Part shown: positions 1-9,838 of the stretch, piece by piece
How the letters are laid out: each line of letters opens with the position of its first letter
Numbering within the stretch: the stretch's first letter is position 1
From: Scleromatobacter sp039920745
GTDB lineage: Bacteria; Pseudomonadota; Gammaproteobacteria; Burkholderiales; Burkholderiaceae_C
Direction: 5' to 3'
Assembly: GCA_039920745.1 (NCBI GenBank)
Contig: JBDSDD010000077.1
Span: 47,604 to 111,603 of the forward strand
DNA: 64,000 bases
Made by a program: the position numbers and the translations under genes
Notes under the pieces: model-generated
Databases searched by the model: none
The model's input: the letters and a program-made list of their open reading frames with translations, nothing else
What the model was told of the DNA's origin: nothing

Positions 1-1013
<1,013 letters not shown>

Positions 1014-1020
1014 TCGCCGA

Positions 1021-1204
1021 GGGGTCTGGCAGCCCCGCCCTCCGCGTCACGATGGCGGCGATCGCCAAGATCGCCCCTGGCGGAGGGCGGGGATGCCTGA
1101 CCCCGAACGTGAGCGGGGACGGGGTCAGGCATCACCGCGCATCGCGGTCTGCAGCATGGCTTCGAACACCGACTCGGCGCGATACGCGGCGCTGCCAGAC
1201 CCCT
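1021..1204. repeat. REP/BIME-like dispersed element, copy 1
   Basis: A 184-bp intergenic element starts 7 bp after the ahcY stop. It has nested symmetry. The outer boxes are GGGGTCTGGCAGCC at 1021-1034 and its inverted form GCTGCCAGACCCC at 1191-1203. The inner boxes are TGCCTGACCCC at 1094-1104 and the inverted GGGGTCAGGCA at 1121-1131. A second copy of almost the same length lies at 39225-39409 with the same boxes but different filler. This architecture fits REP doublets mobilised in trans by a RAYT (Y1) transposase. No such transposase is in the window, so that link is inference. Confidence 0.8.
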
Positions 1205-1250
1205 GCGGCGGCGCCTTCTCGACGCCTTGAAATCAATTTTTGGACGACAG

Positions 1251-2090
1251 ATGATCAAGATCCCCATCAGTCTCGAGTTCTTCCCGCCGAAGACGCCCGA
1301 GGGCATGCTCAAGCTGGCCGCCGCGCGCGCCGATCTGTACGCGCTCAAGCCCGAGTTCTGTTCCGTCACCTATGGCGCGGGCGGCTCCACGCAGATGGGC
1401 ACGTTGCAGGTGGTGCAGGCGATCCGCGACGAAGGTGTCAATGGCGCGCCGCACTTCACCTGCATCGGCGCCACGCGCGCGAGCGTGGGCGAGACGCTGG
1501 ACGGCTTCAAGGCCTCCGGCGTGAAGCGACTCGTGGCCTTGCGCGGTGACCTGCCCAGCGGCTCCGGCAGCTTCGGCGAGTTTCGCTATGCAACCGAGCT
1601 GATCGAGCAGATCCGCAAGCACTCGGGCGACCACTTCCACATCGAGGTGGCCGCCTATCCCGAGACCCATCCGCAGGCCCGCTCGCCCGAGGCCGACCTG
1701 AAGGCGTTCGCGTCCAAGGTGGCAGCCGGTGCCAACTCCGCGATCACGCAGATGTTCTTCAACGCCGACGCGTACTTCCGCTTCGTCGACGAGGTGCGCG
1801 CGCAAGGCATCGACGTCCCGATCGTGCCGGGCATCATGCCCATCACGAACGCCAGCGGCCTGATGCGCTTCGCCGACAACTCGGGCTGCGAGATCCCGCG
1901 CTGGATGCGCCTGCGCCTGCAGTCGTTCGGCGACGACACCAAGTCCATCAAGGCCTTCGGCCTGGACGTGATGGCCGCACTGTGCGACCGACTCATCGCG
2001 GGTGGCGTGCCGTCGCTGCACTTCTACACGATGAACCAGTCGACCGCGACGCTGGCGCTGGCGTCGACCATCGGGCAATCACGCGCCTGA
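1251..2090 (+). CDS. metF: Methylenetetrahydrofolate reductase
   Basis: FAD enzyme reducing 5,10-methylene-THF to 5-methyl-THF, the methyl donor for methionine synthesis. The 279-residue protein begins MIKIPISLEFFPPKTPEG; the Glu of LEFFPP (residue 9) is the family's catalytic acid, and YGAGGST follows. I chose the ATG at 1251. A TTG at 1227 would add eight residues, but the family normally begins just before the EFFPP strand. It lies downstream of ahcY and completes the homocysteine-to-methionine side of the cycle. Length is normal for the short bacterial form. Confidence 0.95.
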   Translation: MIKIPISLEFFPPKTPEGMLKLAAARADLYALKPEFCSVTYGAGGSTQMGTLQVVQAIRDEGVNGAPHFTCIGATRASVGETLDGFKASGVKRLVALRGDLPSGSGSFGEFRYATELIEQIRKHSGDHFHIEVAAYPETHPQARSPEADLKAFASKVAAGANSAITQMFFNADAYFRFVDEVRAQGIDVPIVPGIMPITNASGLMRFADNSGCEIPRWMRLRLQSFGDDTKSIKAFGLDVMAALCDRLIAGGVPSLHFYTMNQSTATLALASTIGQSRA

Positions 2091-2096
2091 CGCGCA

Positions 2097-2118
2097 GGCC
2101 CTCGCGCTCGCGAGGGCC
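2097..2118 (+). terminator. Hairpin after metF
   Basis: A perfect 10-bp inverted repeat (GGCCCTCGCG and its complement) separated by 2 nt starts 7 bp after the metF stop. No T-tract follows, so it may be a weak terminator or an mRNA-stabilising hairpin. Confidence 0.45.
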
Positions 2119-2227
2119 GTCGATCAGCCGCGTTGATGCGGGCCGTCGGCCTCGACGCGCACCCGCTTGCCCACCTCCTGAAGCAATTCCGGCCGAGTCG
2201 CGACGCCTACGGCCGAGTGGCGACCCC

Positions 2228-2263
2228 AATGAAATGGGGCGTTCGCCTTGCGACGAACGCCCC
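2228..2263 (-). terminator. Rho-independent terminator of the S53 peptidase gene
   Basis: A 10-bp perfect stem (GGGGCGTTCG with its complement, 8-nt loop) is followed on the minus strand by ATTTCATT. It lies just past the stop of the minus-strand S53 peptidase gene. Confidence 0.7.
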
Positions 2264-2286
2264 TTGCTTGCTGAGCCAGCTTGGGT

Positions 2287-4179
2287 TTACGGGTTGGTAC
2301 TCGTCTGCGGCACGCCGGCTGCCGGGTGGTCGGTCATGCCGAACAGCTTGCGCACGTCGGGGCTGCCGTTGCCGTACACGTAGTTGTAGTTGTAGCTCGG
2401 GAAGCTGTCGTAGTAGACGCCGTTGTAGCCCGGGTTGTTGCGATGGTAGAACTGCAGCGCGGCGGGCGCCTTGGTGCCGCCGGCCAGCGTCTGCAGCGCG
2501 CCGACCGCGTACAGGTAGTAATTGGCGTTGCCCAGGCGGTGATTGTGCTTGCCGAGCTGCTGCTCGAACAGCGCCAGCGCGCCGGCGAATTCCGGCGATG
2601 CCACCGACGTGCCGATGAGCCCGATGTAGCCACCGCCGATGCCCACGCCGTAGGCCGCCACCACGGCGCTGTCGTCGTCATTGCAGCTGATCGTGCCGCC
2701 GGGGCAGCCGCCCACGTGCATGCCGACGTCGGGGAGCGTGCGGTAATTGGAGCCCGTCTTGGCGAACACCTGGTACAGCGGCCTCTTGAACACCGCGCTG
2801 ACGCCACCACCGGCGCCCCAGGCGCCACCCGAGATGTCGACGCCGACGCCGTACGGGTCGGACGGCAGCTCCGGATCGTTGTACGCCGTCTCGCGCACGT
2901 AGGCGGACTTCAGGCTGGTGGTGGAACTTGTCGTGACGAGGTTGCCGCCACCGACGGCCGTGACCGCCGGATCGTCCGCCGGCGAGCTGACGCTGGGGAC
3001 GTAAGTCGCGCCGGCGACGCCGTTGAAGTAGTCCATGCTGGGGCACTCCAGACCGGACTCGTCGCCCGAGCTCGCCACGAAGGTGATGCCCTGCGCGTTG
3101 CCCTGCAGGAACATTTCGTGCTGGGCCTCCAGCAGGTCGGTGTAGTCGACGCCGTCGTTGTACGCGGCCGTGTAGAACAGCTCGCACTCGCCGAACGACG
3201 AGTTGACGATGTCGTACTTGTTGCTGTCGATGATGTACTGGTAGCCGTCCAGGACACTCTGGTTGGACAGGTCGGGGATGCTGACCAGCGTGACCTTGGC
3301 GCCCGGCGCGCTGCCCAGCACCTGCTGCACGTCGAGGCTGGCCTCGACCGAGCCGTCGCCGTCCTGCACGCCACCGCCGTCGACCATCACCGTGAGAACG
3401 CTGGGCGGCTGCTTGCCGGTGAGGGCGGTGAACTTCTCGTGGGTGAACATCGCAGGGACGTCGCCCGGGAAGATCAGGTCGGACATCAGTATCGCGACGC
3501 TGACGCCGCTGCCGTCCGTGCTGGCGCTGTAGGCCGGGTAGTCGTAGGCCTGCTTCAGGTCGTCGAACCAATATGCCCCCGTGGCGCCGTAGCGGTTGTC
3601 GCCGGCGGCTTCGGGCACGGGGCCGCGAACGCGTGCATGGACGTGGTGCTCGGGCACGCTGCTCAGGCCGACGACGTGCATCTCGATGCCGGCGAGCTCG
3701 TAGGGCAGGCGCAACGCCTGGCGCGCCTGGAAGCGCGTGTGCGACTTGCGGGTGACCTTCTGCAGCGGCGCGCTGAACGCCTGTGCCACCGCGGCCGCGC
3801 TGCCGCGCACCCGCACGCCGTGGGCATTGGTCGAGACGATGGTCAGGCCGCGCGCGGTGAGTGCGTCCTTGACGGCTGCGATGTCTTCAGGCTTGGGGCC
3901 GAACTTCTGCAGGAAGTCGGACGGTTGCAGCCACTGGTGGTATTGGGCCGAGCTTTCGTCGTGCATCTTCGCCAGCAGCGACTCCAGGTCCTTCTTGTGG
4001 CGCAGCGGCAGGTAGATGCCGAACTCGACGACGTCCTGCGCGGAGGCTGCGGCGACGGTGGCCTGCGGCTGCGCGTGCGCGGCGAGCGCCTGCAACGGTG
4101 CTGCCAGGACGGACTGGGTGCCGAACGCGCCGGCGGCGCACAGGCCTGCTGCCAGCGCCTTGTTGATCTTGAATTGCAT
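2287..4179 (-). CDS. Secreted S53 (sedolisin/kumamolisin-type) serine-carboxyl peptidase
   Basis: 630-residue exported protease. The chosen ATG at 4179 has a GAGGGAAG Shine-Dalgarno and opens a signal peptide (MQFKINKALAAGL... cleaved near AAP). An upstream in-frame ATG at 4239 would bury that signal. Residues ~45-190 form the Pro-kumamolisin activation domain. The S53 catalytic residues are present: Glu279 and Asp283 in VEASLD, Asp373 in SSGDES (oxyanion) and Ser525 in GTSVASP. A tyrosine-rich C-terminal segment fits the calcium-site region, though I could not place every ligand. S53 enzymes usually work at acidic pH on external proteins. It is divergent from the PEP-CTERM protein gene. Confidence 0.93.
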   Translation of the reverse strand: MQFKINKALAAGLCAAGAFGTQSVLAAPLQALAAHAQPQATVAAASAQDVVEFGIYLPLRHKKDLESLLAKMHDESSAQYHQWLQPSDFLQKFGPKPEDIAAVKDALTARGLTIVSTNAHGVRVRGSAAAVAQAFSAPLQKVTRKSHTRFQARQALRLPYELAGIEMHVVGLSSVPEHHVHARVRGPVPEAAGDNRYGATGAYWFDDLKQAYDYPAYSASTDGSGVSVAILMSDLIFPGDVPAMFTHEKFTALTGKQPPSVLTVMVDGGGVQDGDGSVEASLDVQQVLGSAPGAKVTLVSIPDLSNQSVLDGYQYIIDSNKYDIVNSSFGECELFYTAAYNDGVDYTDLLEAQHEMFLQGNAQGITFVASSGDESGLECPSMDYFNGVAGATYVPSVSSPADDPAVTAVGGGNLVTTSSTTSLKSAYVRETAYNDPELPSDPYGVGVDISGGAWGAGGGVSAVFKRPLYQVFAKTGSNYRTLPDVGMHVGGCPGGTISCNDDDSAVVAAYGVGIGGGYIGLIGTSVASPEFAGALALFEQQLGKHNHRLGNANYYLYAVGALQTLAGGTKAPAALQFYHRNNPGYNGVYYDSFPSYNYNYVYGNGSPDVRKLFGMTDHPAAGVPQTSTNP

Positions 4180-4488
4180 GTCTTCCCTCGGAAGGATTGA
4201 TGGGGTCGGCAGGTCGAATCGAAAAGTCTCGGTGCCCACGCAGTGGCCGTCAACGGCGGCTCTACCGCGAACATGGGGGTTCTATCCCTATGCGGGAAAG
4301 CGCGTGGCACGCGGCCCTGCCCGGACCTCAGGCAGCGCGCCGCGCGCTCGAGGGCCTCCGCGCGGTCGGATGTCACGGCCGCGTCACATGGTGTGGCGAC
4401 ACTCCCGCCACGTATGGGCGCGGCGTTTGTCGCGTCCATTGGATGAAGCCTGCCGAAGTCGTTCGGCCCCCACAACAATGGATCGCTG
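4180..4488. other. Divergent promoter region, S53 peptidase / PEP-CTERM protein
   Basis: 309 bp without a gene between two divergent exported-protein genes, so promoters for both should lie here. I see no convincing sigma-70 pair. TGGCACG at 4305-4311 is a perfect sigma-54 -24 box, but the following CTGC is one base too far away for a normal -12 box. Confidence 0.4.
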
Positions 4489-6543
4489 ATGCTGACCTTC
4501 TCGTCGACGCTGTCGTACGCCCGCGCCCCGTTCATTCTCGCCCCGCTGGTCGCCGCGCTCGCCGCGGGCCAGGCGCAGGCTGCCAACTTCGCCGTGACCA
4601 ACGCGTCGACCTCCGCGCAGACGCTGGGCAGCGGCAGTGGCCAGACCGGCTCCGTGAGCAGCACCGGCAGCGTCACCGTCAGCGGCAGCACGGTGGCCGT
4701 CACGCTGACCGGCAACAACGCCACGCTGACCAACCTGGGCACGATCAGCCAGACCGGCACCGGCCGCGTCATCCGCGACAACACCGGCGTGACGGGCCTC
4801 ACGGTCAACAACGGCAGCGCGACGAACGCCACGGCGCTCCTGCAGGCGGCGGACGCCGACGTGATCCAGATGGCCAAGTCGCCGGCCAGCGTGGCGCTGA
4901 ACAACTGGGGTTCGATGATCTCGCTCAATGCGTCCAAGGGCGGCGCGCAGGCGGTCGACTTCAACGCCATCGCGTCGGGCGCCAACATCGTCAACAACTA
5001 CGCCGGCGCCCTGCTCAAGGCGCTGGAGGCCGACGCGGTGCGTCCGGGCGTCAACGGCGTCGTCAACAACGCCGGCACGATCCTCTCGGTCACGACCTCC
5101 GGCGGCAGCAGCGACGGCATCGACGGCCAGAACAACAACGGCATCGTGGTCGTCAACAGCGGCCTCGTCGAAGGCGGCCGCCACGGCATCACCGGCGGCG
5201 CCGTGGACGCGAGCACCGCCTACACCATGAACCTCTCGAACGCCGTGGGCGGCAAGATCCAGGGCGACAACGGCTCGGGCGTCAACCTCGACGGCTTCAA
5301 CGGCAAGCAAGTCGTCACCGTCACCAACAACGGCACGATCGTCGGCAACGGCATCACCGGCGACGGCGATGGCGTCGATGTGGACGGCCTGGTCACGCTG
5401 ATCAACACCGGCGTGATCCGTTCGCTGAACGCGGTCGCATCGGGCGAGACGGCCTTCAGCGAAGGCATCAGCGTGGGCGGCGGCACGATCACGAACTCCG
5501 GCACCATCGAAGGCCTTGTCGCGACGGGCAACACGAACGCCAAGGGCATCGGCGTCACGCTGACCGGCAACGACATCACCACCGGCCCCAACGCCGGTAA
5601 CCGCGACGGCCTGTATGGCAACACGCTGCTGGCCAACAGCGCCGGTGGCGTCATCCGCGGCCAGAACAGCTCGGCCATCGTCGCCAAGGGGCTGCCCAGC
5701 GGCTTCTCGCTGTCGATCACGAACGCGGCCGGCGGCGTGATCCAGGGCGGCGGCACGACGGACGCGGCGATCCAGCTCGGCGCCGACAGCGCGACCCTGA
5801 CCACCGGCGGCACCATCGACGGCAGCGCCAGTGGCATGGCCATCCGCCTGGGCACCGCCGGCAACAACAAGCTGGTCATCAGCGGCGGCGCCGCCGTGGT
5901 GCTGGGCAGCATCGACGGCGGCACGGGCGGCGGCAACTCGATGAAGATCGACACGGGCGCCGGCAACAGCTTCTCGTTCGCCTCGGGCATCGCCAACTTC
6001 GACAAGGTGGACGTGGCCAGCGGCACGGTGACGCTGTCGGGCGTGAGCAGCTACACCGGCACGACCACGATCGACAACGGCGCCAAGCTGGTGCTGGACG
6101 GCGCCGATCGGCTGGCTATCAGCAGCAAGCTCGACCTCGAAGGCGGCACGCTCGAGCTGGTGGACGTGGCCGGCGCGAACGCCCAGGCGTTCGCCGTGCT
6201 GTCGCTGGGCCAGGACTCGACCATCGCCCTCGGCGACTCGTCGCTGACCTTCGACGCGCTGGGCAACCTCGTGGCCGGCACGACGCTGACCGTCACCGAC
6301 TACCTCGCCGCGACGTCGCCGACCTACGCGCTGCGCTTCCTGGGCGACCTGTCCCACGACGCCGCGTTCCTGGCGCTGATGGGCGGTACGACGATCGACA
6401 GCCTGGCCGTGAGCTACCGCTTCGACGGCGTCTACACCGACGTCACCGCGGTGCCGGAACCCGCCAATGTGGCGTTGCTGCTCGCTGGCCTGGGACTGGT
6501 GGGCGCCGCCGCCCGCCGTCGCAAGCCGTACGTGAACGCCTGA
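4489..6543 (+). CDS. PEP-CTERM-anchored beta-helix repeat protein
   Basis: 684-residue exported protein. A signal peptide (to about residue 31, AQAAN) precedes a long Gly/Asn/Thr-rich body of short repeats such as VxNxGTIxG, typical of right-handed beta-helix autotransporter passengers. There is no C-terminal beta-barrel. Instead it ends with a PEP-CTERM sorting signal: VPEP, a hydrophobic helix (VALLLAGLGLVGAAA) and a basic tail (RRRK). By family knowledge such proteins are processed by exosortase and released or attached to exopolysaccharide; the exosortase is not in this window. Start is the ATG at 4489, overlapping the stop of a three-codon ORF; the ribosome site is weak. Confidence 0.88.
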   Translation: MLTFSSTLSYARAPFILAPLVAALAAGQAQAANFAVTNASTSAQTLGSGSGQTGSVSSTGSVTVSGSTVAVTLTGNNATLTNLGTISQTGTGRVIRDNTGVTGLTVNNGSATNATALLQAADADVIQMAKSPASVALNNWGSMISLNASKGGAQAVDFNAIASGANIVNNYAGALLKALEADAVRPGVNGVVNNAGTILSVTTSGGSSDGIDGQNNNGIVVVNSGLVEGGRHGITGGAVDASTAYTMNLSNAVGGKIQGDNGSGVNLDGFNGKQVVTVTNNGTIVGNGITGDGDGVDVDGLVTLINTGVIRSLNAVASGETAFSEGISVGGGTITNSGTIEGLVATGNTNAKGIGVTLTGNDITTGPNAGNRDGLYGNTLLANSAGGVIRGQNSSAIVAKGLPSGFSLSITNAAGGVIQGGGTTDAAIQLGADSATLTTGGTIDGSASGMAIRLGTAGNNKLVISGGAAVVLGSIDGGTGGGNSMKIDTGAGNSFSFASGIANFDKVDVASGTVTLSGVSSYTGTTTIDNGAKLVLDGADRLAISSKLDLEGGTLELVDVAGANAQAFAVLSLGQDSTIALGDSSLTFDALGNLVAGTTLTVTDYLAATSPTYALRFLGDLSHDAAFLALMGGTTIDSLAVSYRFDGVYTDVTAVPEPANVALLLAGLGLVGAAARRRKPYVNA

Positions 6544-6568
6544 TCAGGCCACGCGCCTGGACGACTGG

Positions 6569-6592
6569 ACGAGGGCTGCGGCCCTCGTTTTC
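6569..6592 (+). terminator. Rho-independent terminator
   Basis: A perfect 8-bp stem ACGAGGGC/GCCCTCGT with a TGCG loop, followed by TTTTC, lies 25 bp after the PEP-CTERM gene. Confidence 0.8.
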
Positions 6593-6642
6593 ATTGGCGC
6601 GCCGTCATCGCAGTCCGGCCGGGGATGGCCGGTCGTCGGGCG

Positions 6643-6671
6643 CTTGAAAACCCGCAGACTGGCCCGCAAGT
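6643..6671 (+). promoter_or_regulatory. Possible heat-shock (sigma-32) promoter of htpG
   Basis: CTTGAA at 6643-6648 matches the sigma-32 -35 box exactly. Fourteen bases later CCCGCAAGT is only a partial match to the CCCCATNT -10 box. Placement about 120 bp before the heat-shock gene htpG is sensible, but the -10 is weak. Confidence 0.35.
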
Positions 6672-6792
6672 GGCTGGCGGGCGACAATACGCGTTTCCCC
6701 GCCGCCGCCAGGCCGCGGGGTAGCCGTCAGCCCGCCGTCGCGGCTGGCCGCCAGCCAACCCCCCTTTCGACCCAGACAAAATCGGGCTCCCC

Positions 6793-8673
6793 ATGGAAAA
6801 GCAAACTCTCTCATTCCAGGCCGAGGTCAAGCAGATCCTGCACCTCGTCACGCATTCGCTGTACTCGAACAAGGAGATCTTCCTGCGCGAGCTGGTGTCG
6901 AATGCGTCGGATGCGTGCGACAAGCTGCGCTTCGAGGCCATCGACCATCCGCAGTTCCTGGAAGACGCGCCCAACCTCGAGGTGCGCATCTTCTTCGACG
7001 CCGAGAAGAAGACCCTGACCATTCGCGACAACGGCATCGGCCTGTCGGCGGAAGAGGCCGTGGCGCACCTGGGCACGATCGCCAAGAGCGGCACCCGGGA
7101 GTTCATGTCCAAGCTCGAGGGCGACCAGAAGAAGGACGCCTCGATGATCGGCCAGTTCGGCGTCGGCTTCTATTCGGGCTTCATCGTGGCCGACCGCATG
7201 ACGGTCGAATCGCGCCGCGCCGGCCTGCCGGCCGGGCAGGGCGTGCGCTGGAGCTCGGAAGGCACCGGCGACTTCGAGGTGGAAGAGATCACCCGCGCCG
7301 AGCGCGGCACCGACGTGATCCTGCACCTGCGCGACGGCGAGGACGAGTTCCTGCGCCCGTGGAAGCTCAAGTCCATCATCTCGAAGTACTCCGACCACAT
7401 CTCGCTGCCCATCTTGATGCAGAAGGAAGAGTGGAACGGCGAGACGGCCGAGTACAAGACGCTCGAGGATTGGGAGACCGTCAACAAGGCCTCCGCTCTG
7501 TGGGCACGCTCCAAGAGCGACGTCACCGACGCCGAGTACACCGAGTTCTACAAGCAGATCAGCTACGACAGTGACGCGCCGCTGGCCTACACGCACAACC
7601 GCGTCGAGGGTCGCAGCGAGTACACGCAGCTGCTCTACATCCCGGCCAAGGCGCCGCTGGACATGTGGAACCGCGACAAGCGTGGCGGCGTCAAGCTGTA
7701 CGTCAAGCGCATCTTCATCATGGACGATGCCGAAGCGTTGATGCCGGTGTACCTGCGCTTCGTCAAGGGCGTGATCGACTCGGCCGACCTGCCACTCAAC
7801 GTTTCGCGCGAACTGCTCCAGGAAAGCCGCGACGTCAAGGCGATCCGCGAAGGCTCGACCAAGCGCGTGCTCTCGATGCTGGAGACGCTGGCCGACAATG
7901 ACGACGTGGTCGAGAAGGACAAGTACCAGGCGTTCTGGGACGAGTTCGGCTCGGTGCTGAAGGAAGGCATCGGCGAGGATCACGCGAACAAGGATCGCCT
8001 GGCCAAGCTGTACCGCTTCGCGTCGACGCATGCCGACAAGGGCGTGTCGCTGGTCGACTACGTGGCGCGCATGAAAGAAGGCCAGCAGGCCATCTACGTG
8101 ATCGCGTCCGACTCGCTCGGCGCCGCCAAGGCCAGCCCGCAGCTCGAGATCTTCCGCAAGAAGGGCATCGAGGTGTTGCTGCTGACGGATCGCGTCGACG
8201 AGTGGCTGCTGTCGCACCTGATGGAGTTCGAAGGCCATCAGCTGCAGAGCGTCGCCAAGGGCGCCGTCGACCTCGGTTCGTTGCAGGACGAAGACGAGAA
8301 GAAGGCCGCCGAAGCTGTCGCCACCGCCTTCGCCCCGGTGCTCGAGCGCCTGAAGGCCGCGCTCAAGGATCGTGCGAAGGACGTGCGCGCCACGTCGCGC
8401 CTGGTCGATTCGGCCGCCTGCATCGTCGTCGAGGACGGCGAGATGAGTGCCCACCTGGCCCGCCTGCTCAAGCAATCCGGCCAGGTCGCGCCCGACACCA
8501 AGCCCATTCTCGAGGTCAACCCCGAGCACGCGCTGGTCAAGAAGCTCGAGGCCGATCCGCGCTTCGACGATTTCGCCCACCTGCTGTTCGACCAGGCCTG
8601 GCTGGCCGAAGGCGGCCAGCTCGAAGAGCCGGCGGCGTACGTGCAGCGCGTCAACCGCCTGCTCGTGGGCTAA
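6793..8673 (+). CDS. htpG: Chaperone HtpG (bacterial Hsp90)
   Basis: 626-residue cytosolic ATP-dependent chaperone. It has the GHKL ATPase N-terminus (HSLYSNKEIFLRELVSNASDA, then the IRDNGIG and GQFGVGFYS nucleotide-binding motifs), a middle domain with NVSREXLQ (here LPLNVSRELLQESRDVK), and a C-terminal dimerisation domain. Length matches the family. The ATG at 6793 gives the standard MEKQTLSFQAEVKQ start. It is probably heat-inducible (see the CTTGAA box upstream). queE begins 31 bp downstream on the same strand. Confidence 0.98.
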   Translation: MEKQTLSFQAEVKQILHLVTHSLYSNKEIFLRELVSNASDACDKLRFEAIDHPQFLEDAPNLEVRIFFDAEKKTLTIRDNGIGLSAEEAVAHLGTIAKSGTREFMSKLEGDQKKDASMIGQFGVGFYSGFIVADRMTVESRRAGLPAGQGVRWSSEGTGDFEVEEITRAERGTDVILHLRDGEDEFLRPWKLKSIISKYSDHISLPILMQKEEWNGETAEYKTLEDWETVNKASALWARSKSDVTDAEYTEFYKQISYDSDAPLAYTHNRVEGRSEYTQLLYIPAKAPLDMWNRDKRGGVKLYVKRIFIMDDAEALMPVYLRFVKGVIDSADLPLNVSRELLQESRDVKAIREGSTKRVLSMLETLADNDDVVEKDKYQAFWDEFGSVLKEGIGEDHANKDRLAKLYRFASTHADKGVSLVDYVARMKEGQQAIYVIASDSLGAAKASPQLEIFRKKGIEVLLLTDRVDEWLLSHLMEFEGHQLQSVAKGAVDLGSLQDEDEKKAAEAVATAFAPVLERLKAALKDRAKDVRATSRLVDSAACIVVEDGEMSAHLARLLKQSGQVAPDTKPILEVNPEHALVKKLEADPRFDDFAHLLFDQAWLAEGGQLEEPAAYVQRVNRLLVG

Positions 8674-8704
8674 GCCGCGCGCCGTTTCTGTCGATAGAAC
8701 CCTC

Positions 8705-9337
8705 ATGACCTACAGCGTCAAAGAGATTTTTTACACGCTGCAGGGCGAGGGCGCGAACGCGGGTCGGCCGGCGGTGTTCTGTCGGTTCGCCGGCTGCAAC
8801 CTGTGGACGGGCCGCGAGGAAGACCGCGCGGACGCCGTCTGCAAGTTCTGCGACACCGATTTCGTCGGCACCGACGGCGACGGCGGTGGCAAGTTCAAGA
8901 GCGCCGGGTTGCTGGCCGACGAGATCGCCAAGCACTGGGGCGACACGCCGTCGCACCGCTTCGTGGTGCTCACCGGCGGTGAGCCGCTGCTGCAGGTCGA
9001 CCCGGCGCTGATCGAGGCCCTGCATGCGCGCCTGTTCACCATCGCGGTGGAGACCAACGGCACCGTCGAACCTCCGCTGGGCCTCGACTGGGTCTGCGTC
9101 AGCCCCAAGGCCGACTCCAGGATCGTCGTCACGACCGGCGACGAGTTGAAGCTGGTCTTCCCGCAGGACAGCGTCGACCCGGAGCGATTCGCAGACCTCG
9201 CCTTCACCCATTTCTTCCTGCAGCCGATGGACAACGTGCTGCAGCAGACCAACCAGCGCCTGGCGATGCAATATTGCCTGGCGCATCCTCAATGGAAACT
9301 CGGCCTGCAGACTCACAAAATGTTAGGCATTCGCTGA
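8705..9337 (+). CDS. queE: 7-carboxy-7-deazaguanine synthase (radical SAM)
   Basis: 210-residue radical-SAM enzyme converting 6-carboxytetrahydropterin to 7-carboxy-7-deazaguanine in queuosine/preQ0 biosynthesis. The cluster cysteines follow the QueE pattern CX14CX2C (from AGC to AVCKFC). The substrate motif FYTLQGEG opens the protein and GGEPLLQ follows. I chose the ATG at 8705 (MTYSVKEIF), the family's normal start; longer in-frame extensions run back into htpG. It is followed by queD, the preceding enzyme of the pathway. Confidence 0.96.
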   Translation: MTYSVKEIFYTLQGEGANAGRPAVFCRFAGCNLWTGREEDRADAVCKFCDTDFVGTDGDGGGKFKSAGLLADEIAKHWGDTPSHRFVVLTGGEPLLQVDPALIEALHARLFTIAVETNGTVEPPLGLDWVCVSPKADSRIVVTTGDELKLVFPQDSVDPERFADLAFTHFFLQPMDNVLQQTNQRLAMQYCLAHPQWKLGLQTHKMLGIR

Positions 9338-9382
9338 ACGCGATTGCCTGCCATTGCGTGGTTCGAGGGTCTCGACCCCATC

Positions 9383-9826
9383 ATGCTCACGATCACCAAA
9401 CGACTCGAATTCGACGCCGGCCACCGCATCCCGCAGCACAAGAGCCAGTGCCGCAACCTGCATGGCCATCGTTACGCCCTGGAGATCACGCTCGAGGGCG
9501 AGCCCATCGATGACCCCGAGTCCAGCGACCACGGCATGCTGATGGATTTCAGCGACGTGAAGTCGCTCGCCAAGGACAACCTCGTCGACCTCTGGGATCA
9601 TGCGTTCATCGTGCACGCAGGCGACACGCAGATCCGCGACCTGCTGGCGCAGATCCCCGGCCACAAGACCGTGGTGGTGGACCGCGTGCCGACCGCCGAG
9701 AACCTCGTCGCGATCGCGTTCGAGATCCTCGACCCGCTCTACACAGAGCGCTTCGGCAACCACCTCAAGCTGCGCAAGCTTCGGTTGTACGAGACGCCCA
9801 CCAGCTGGGCCGACTGCAACGGCTGA
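9383..9826 (+). CDS. queD: 6-carboxy-5,6,7,8-tetrahydropterin synthase
   Basis: 147-residue PTPS-family enzyme that turns dihydroneopterin triphosphate into 6-carboxytetrahydropterin, the substrate of QueE. Zinc-binding histidines are visible in FDAGHRI and LHGHRY, and the catalytic Cys precedes them (SQCRN). The ATG at 9383 gives MLTITKRLEFDAGH, the usual family start. A TTG at 9344 would add 13 residues without support. It is 45 bp behind queE, so the two are probably one operon; queC and queF are not nearby. Confidence 0.95.
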   Translation: MLTITKRLEFDAGHRIPQHKSQCRNLHGHRYALEITLEGEPIDDPESSDHGMLMDFSDVKSLAKDNLVDLWDHAFIVHAGDTQIRDLLAQIPGHKTVVVDRVPTAENLVAIAFEILDPLYTERFGNHLKLRKLRLYETPTSWADCNG

Positions 9827-9838
9827 TCGGCAGCGCCG

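Noticed and set aside
1014..1250. SAH or SAM riboswitch between ahcY and metF
   Set aside because: The structured region is explained by the REP-type element, which recurs at 39.2 kb in another context. An SAH riboswitch would be expected upstream of ahcY, outside the window.
2281..4200. A plus-strand open frame of ~639 codons opposite the S53 peptidase
   Set aside because: Antisense shadow; the minus strand has a signal peptide and all S53 catalytic residues.
4305..4321. Sigma-54 promoter before the PEP-CTERM gene
   Set aside because: The -24 box TGGCACG is perfect, but the GC of the -12 box is one base too far; sigma-54 rarely tolerates that. Kept only as a comment.
4384..6357. A minus-strand open frame of ~657 codons opposite the PEP-CTERM gene
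   Set aside because: Low-complexity Val/Arg/Asp/Gly shadow of the beta-helix repeats.
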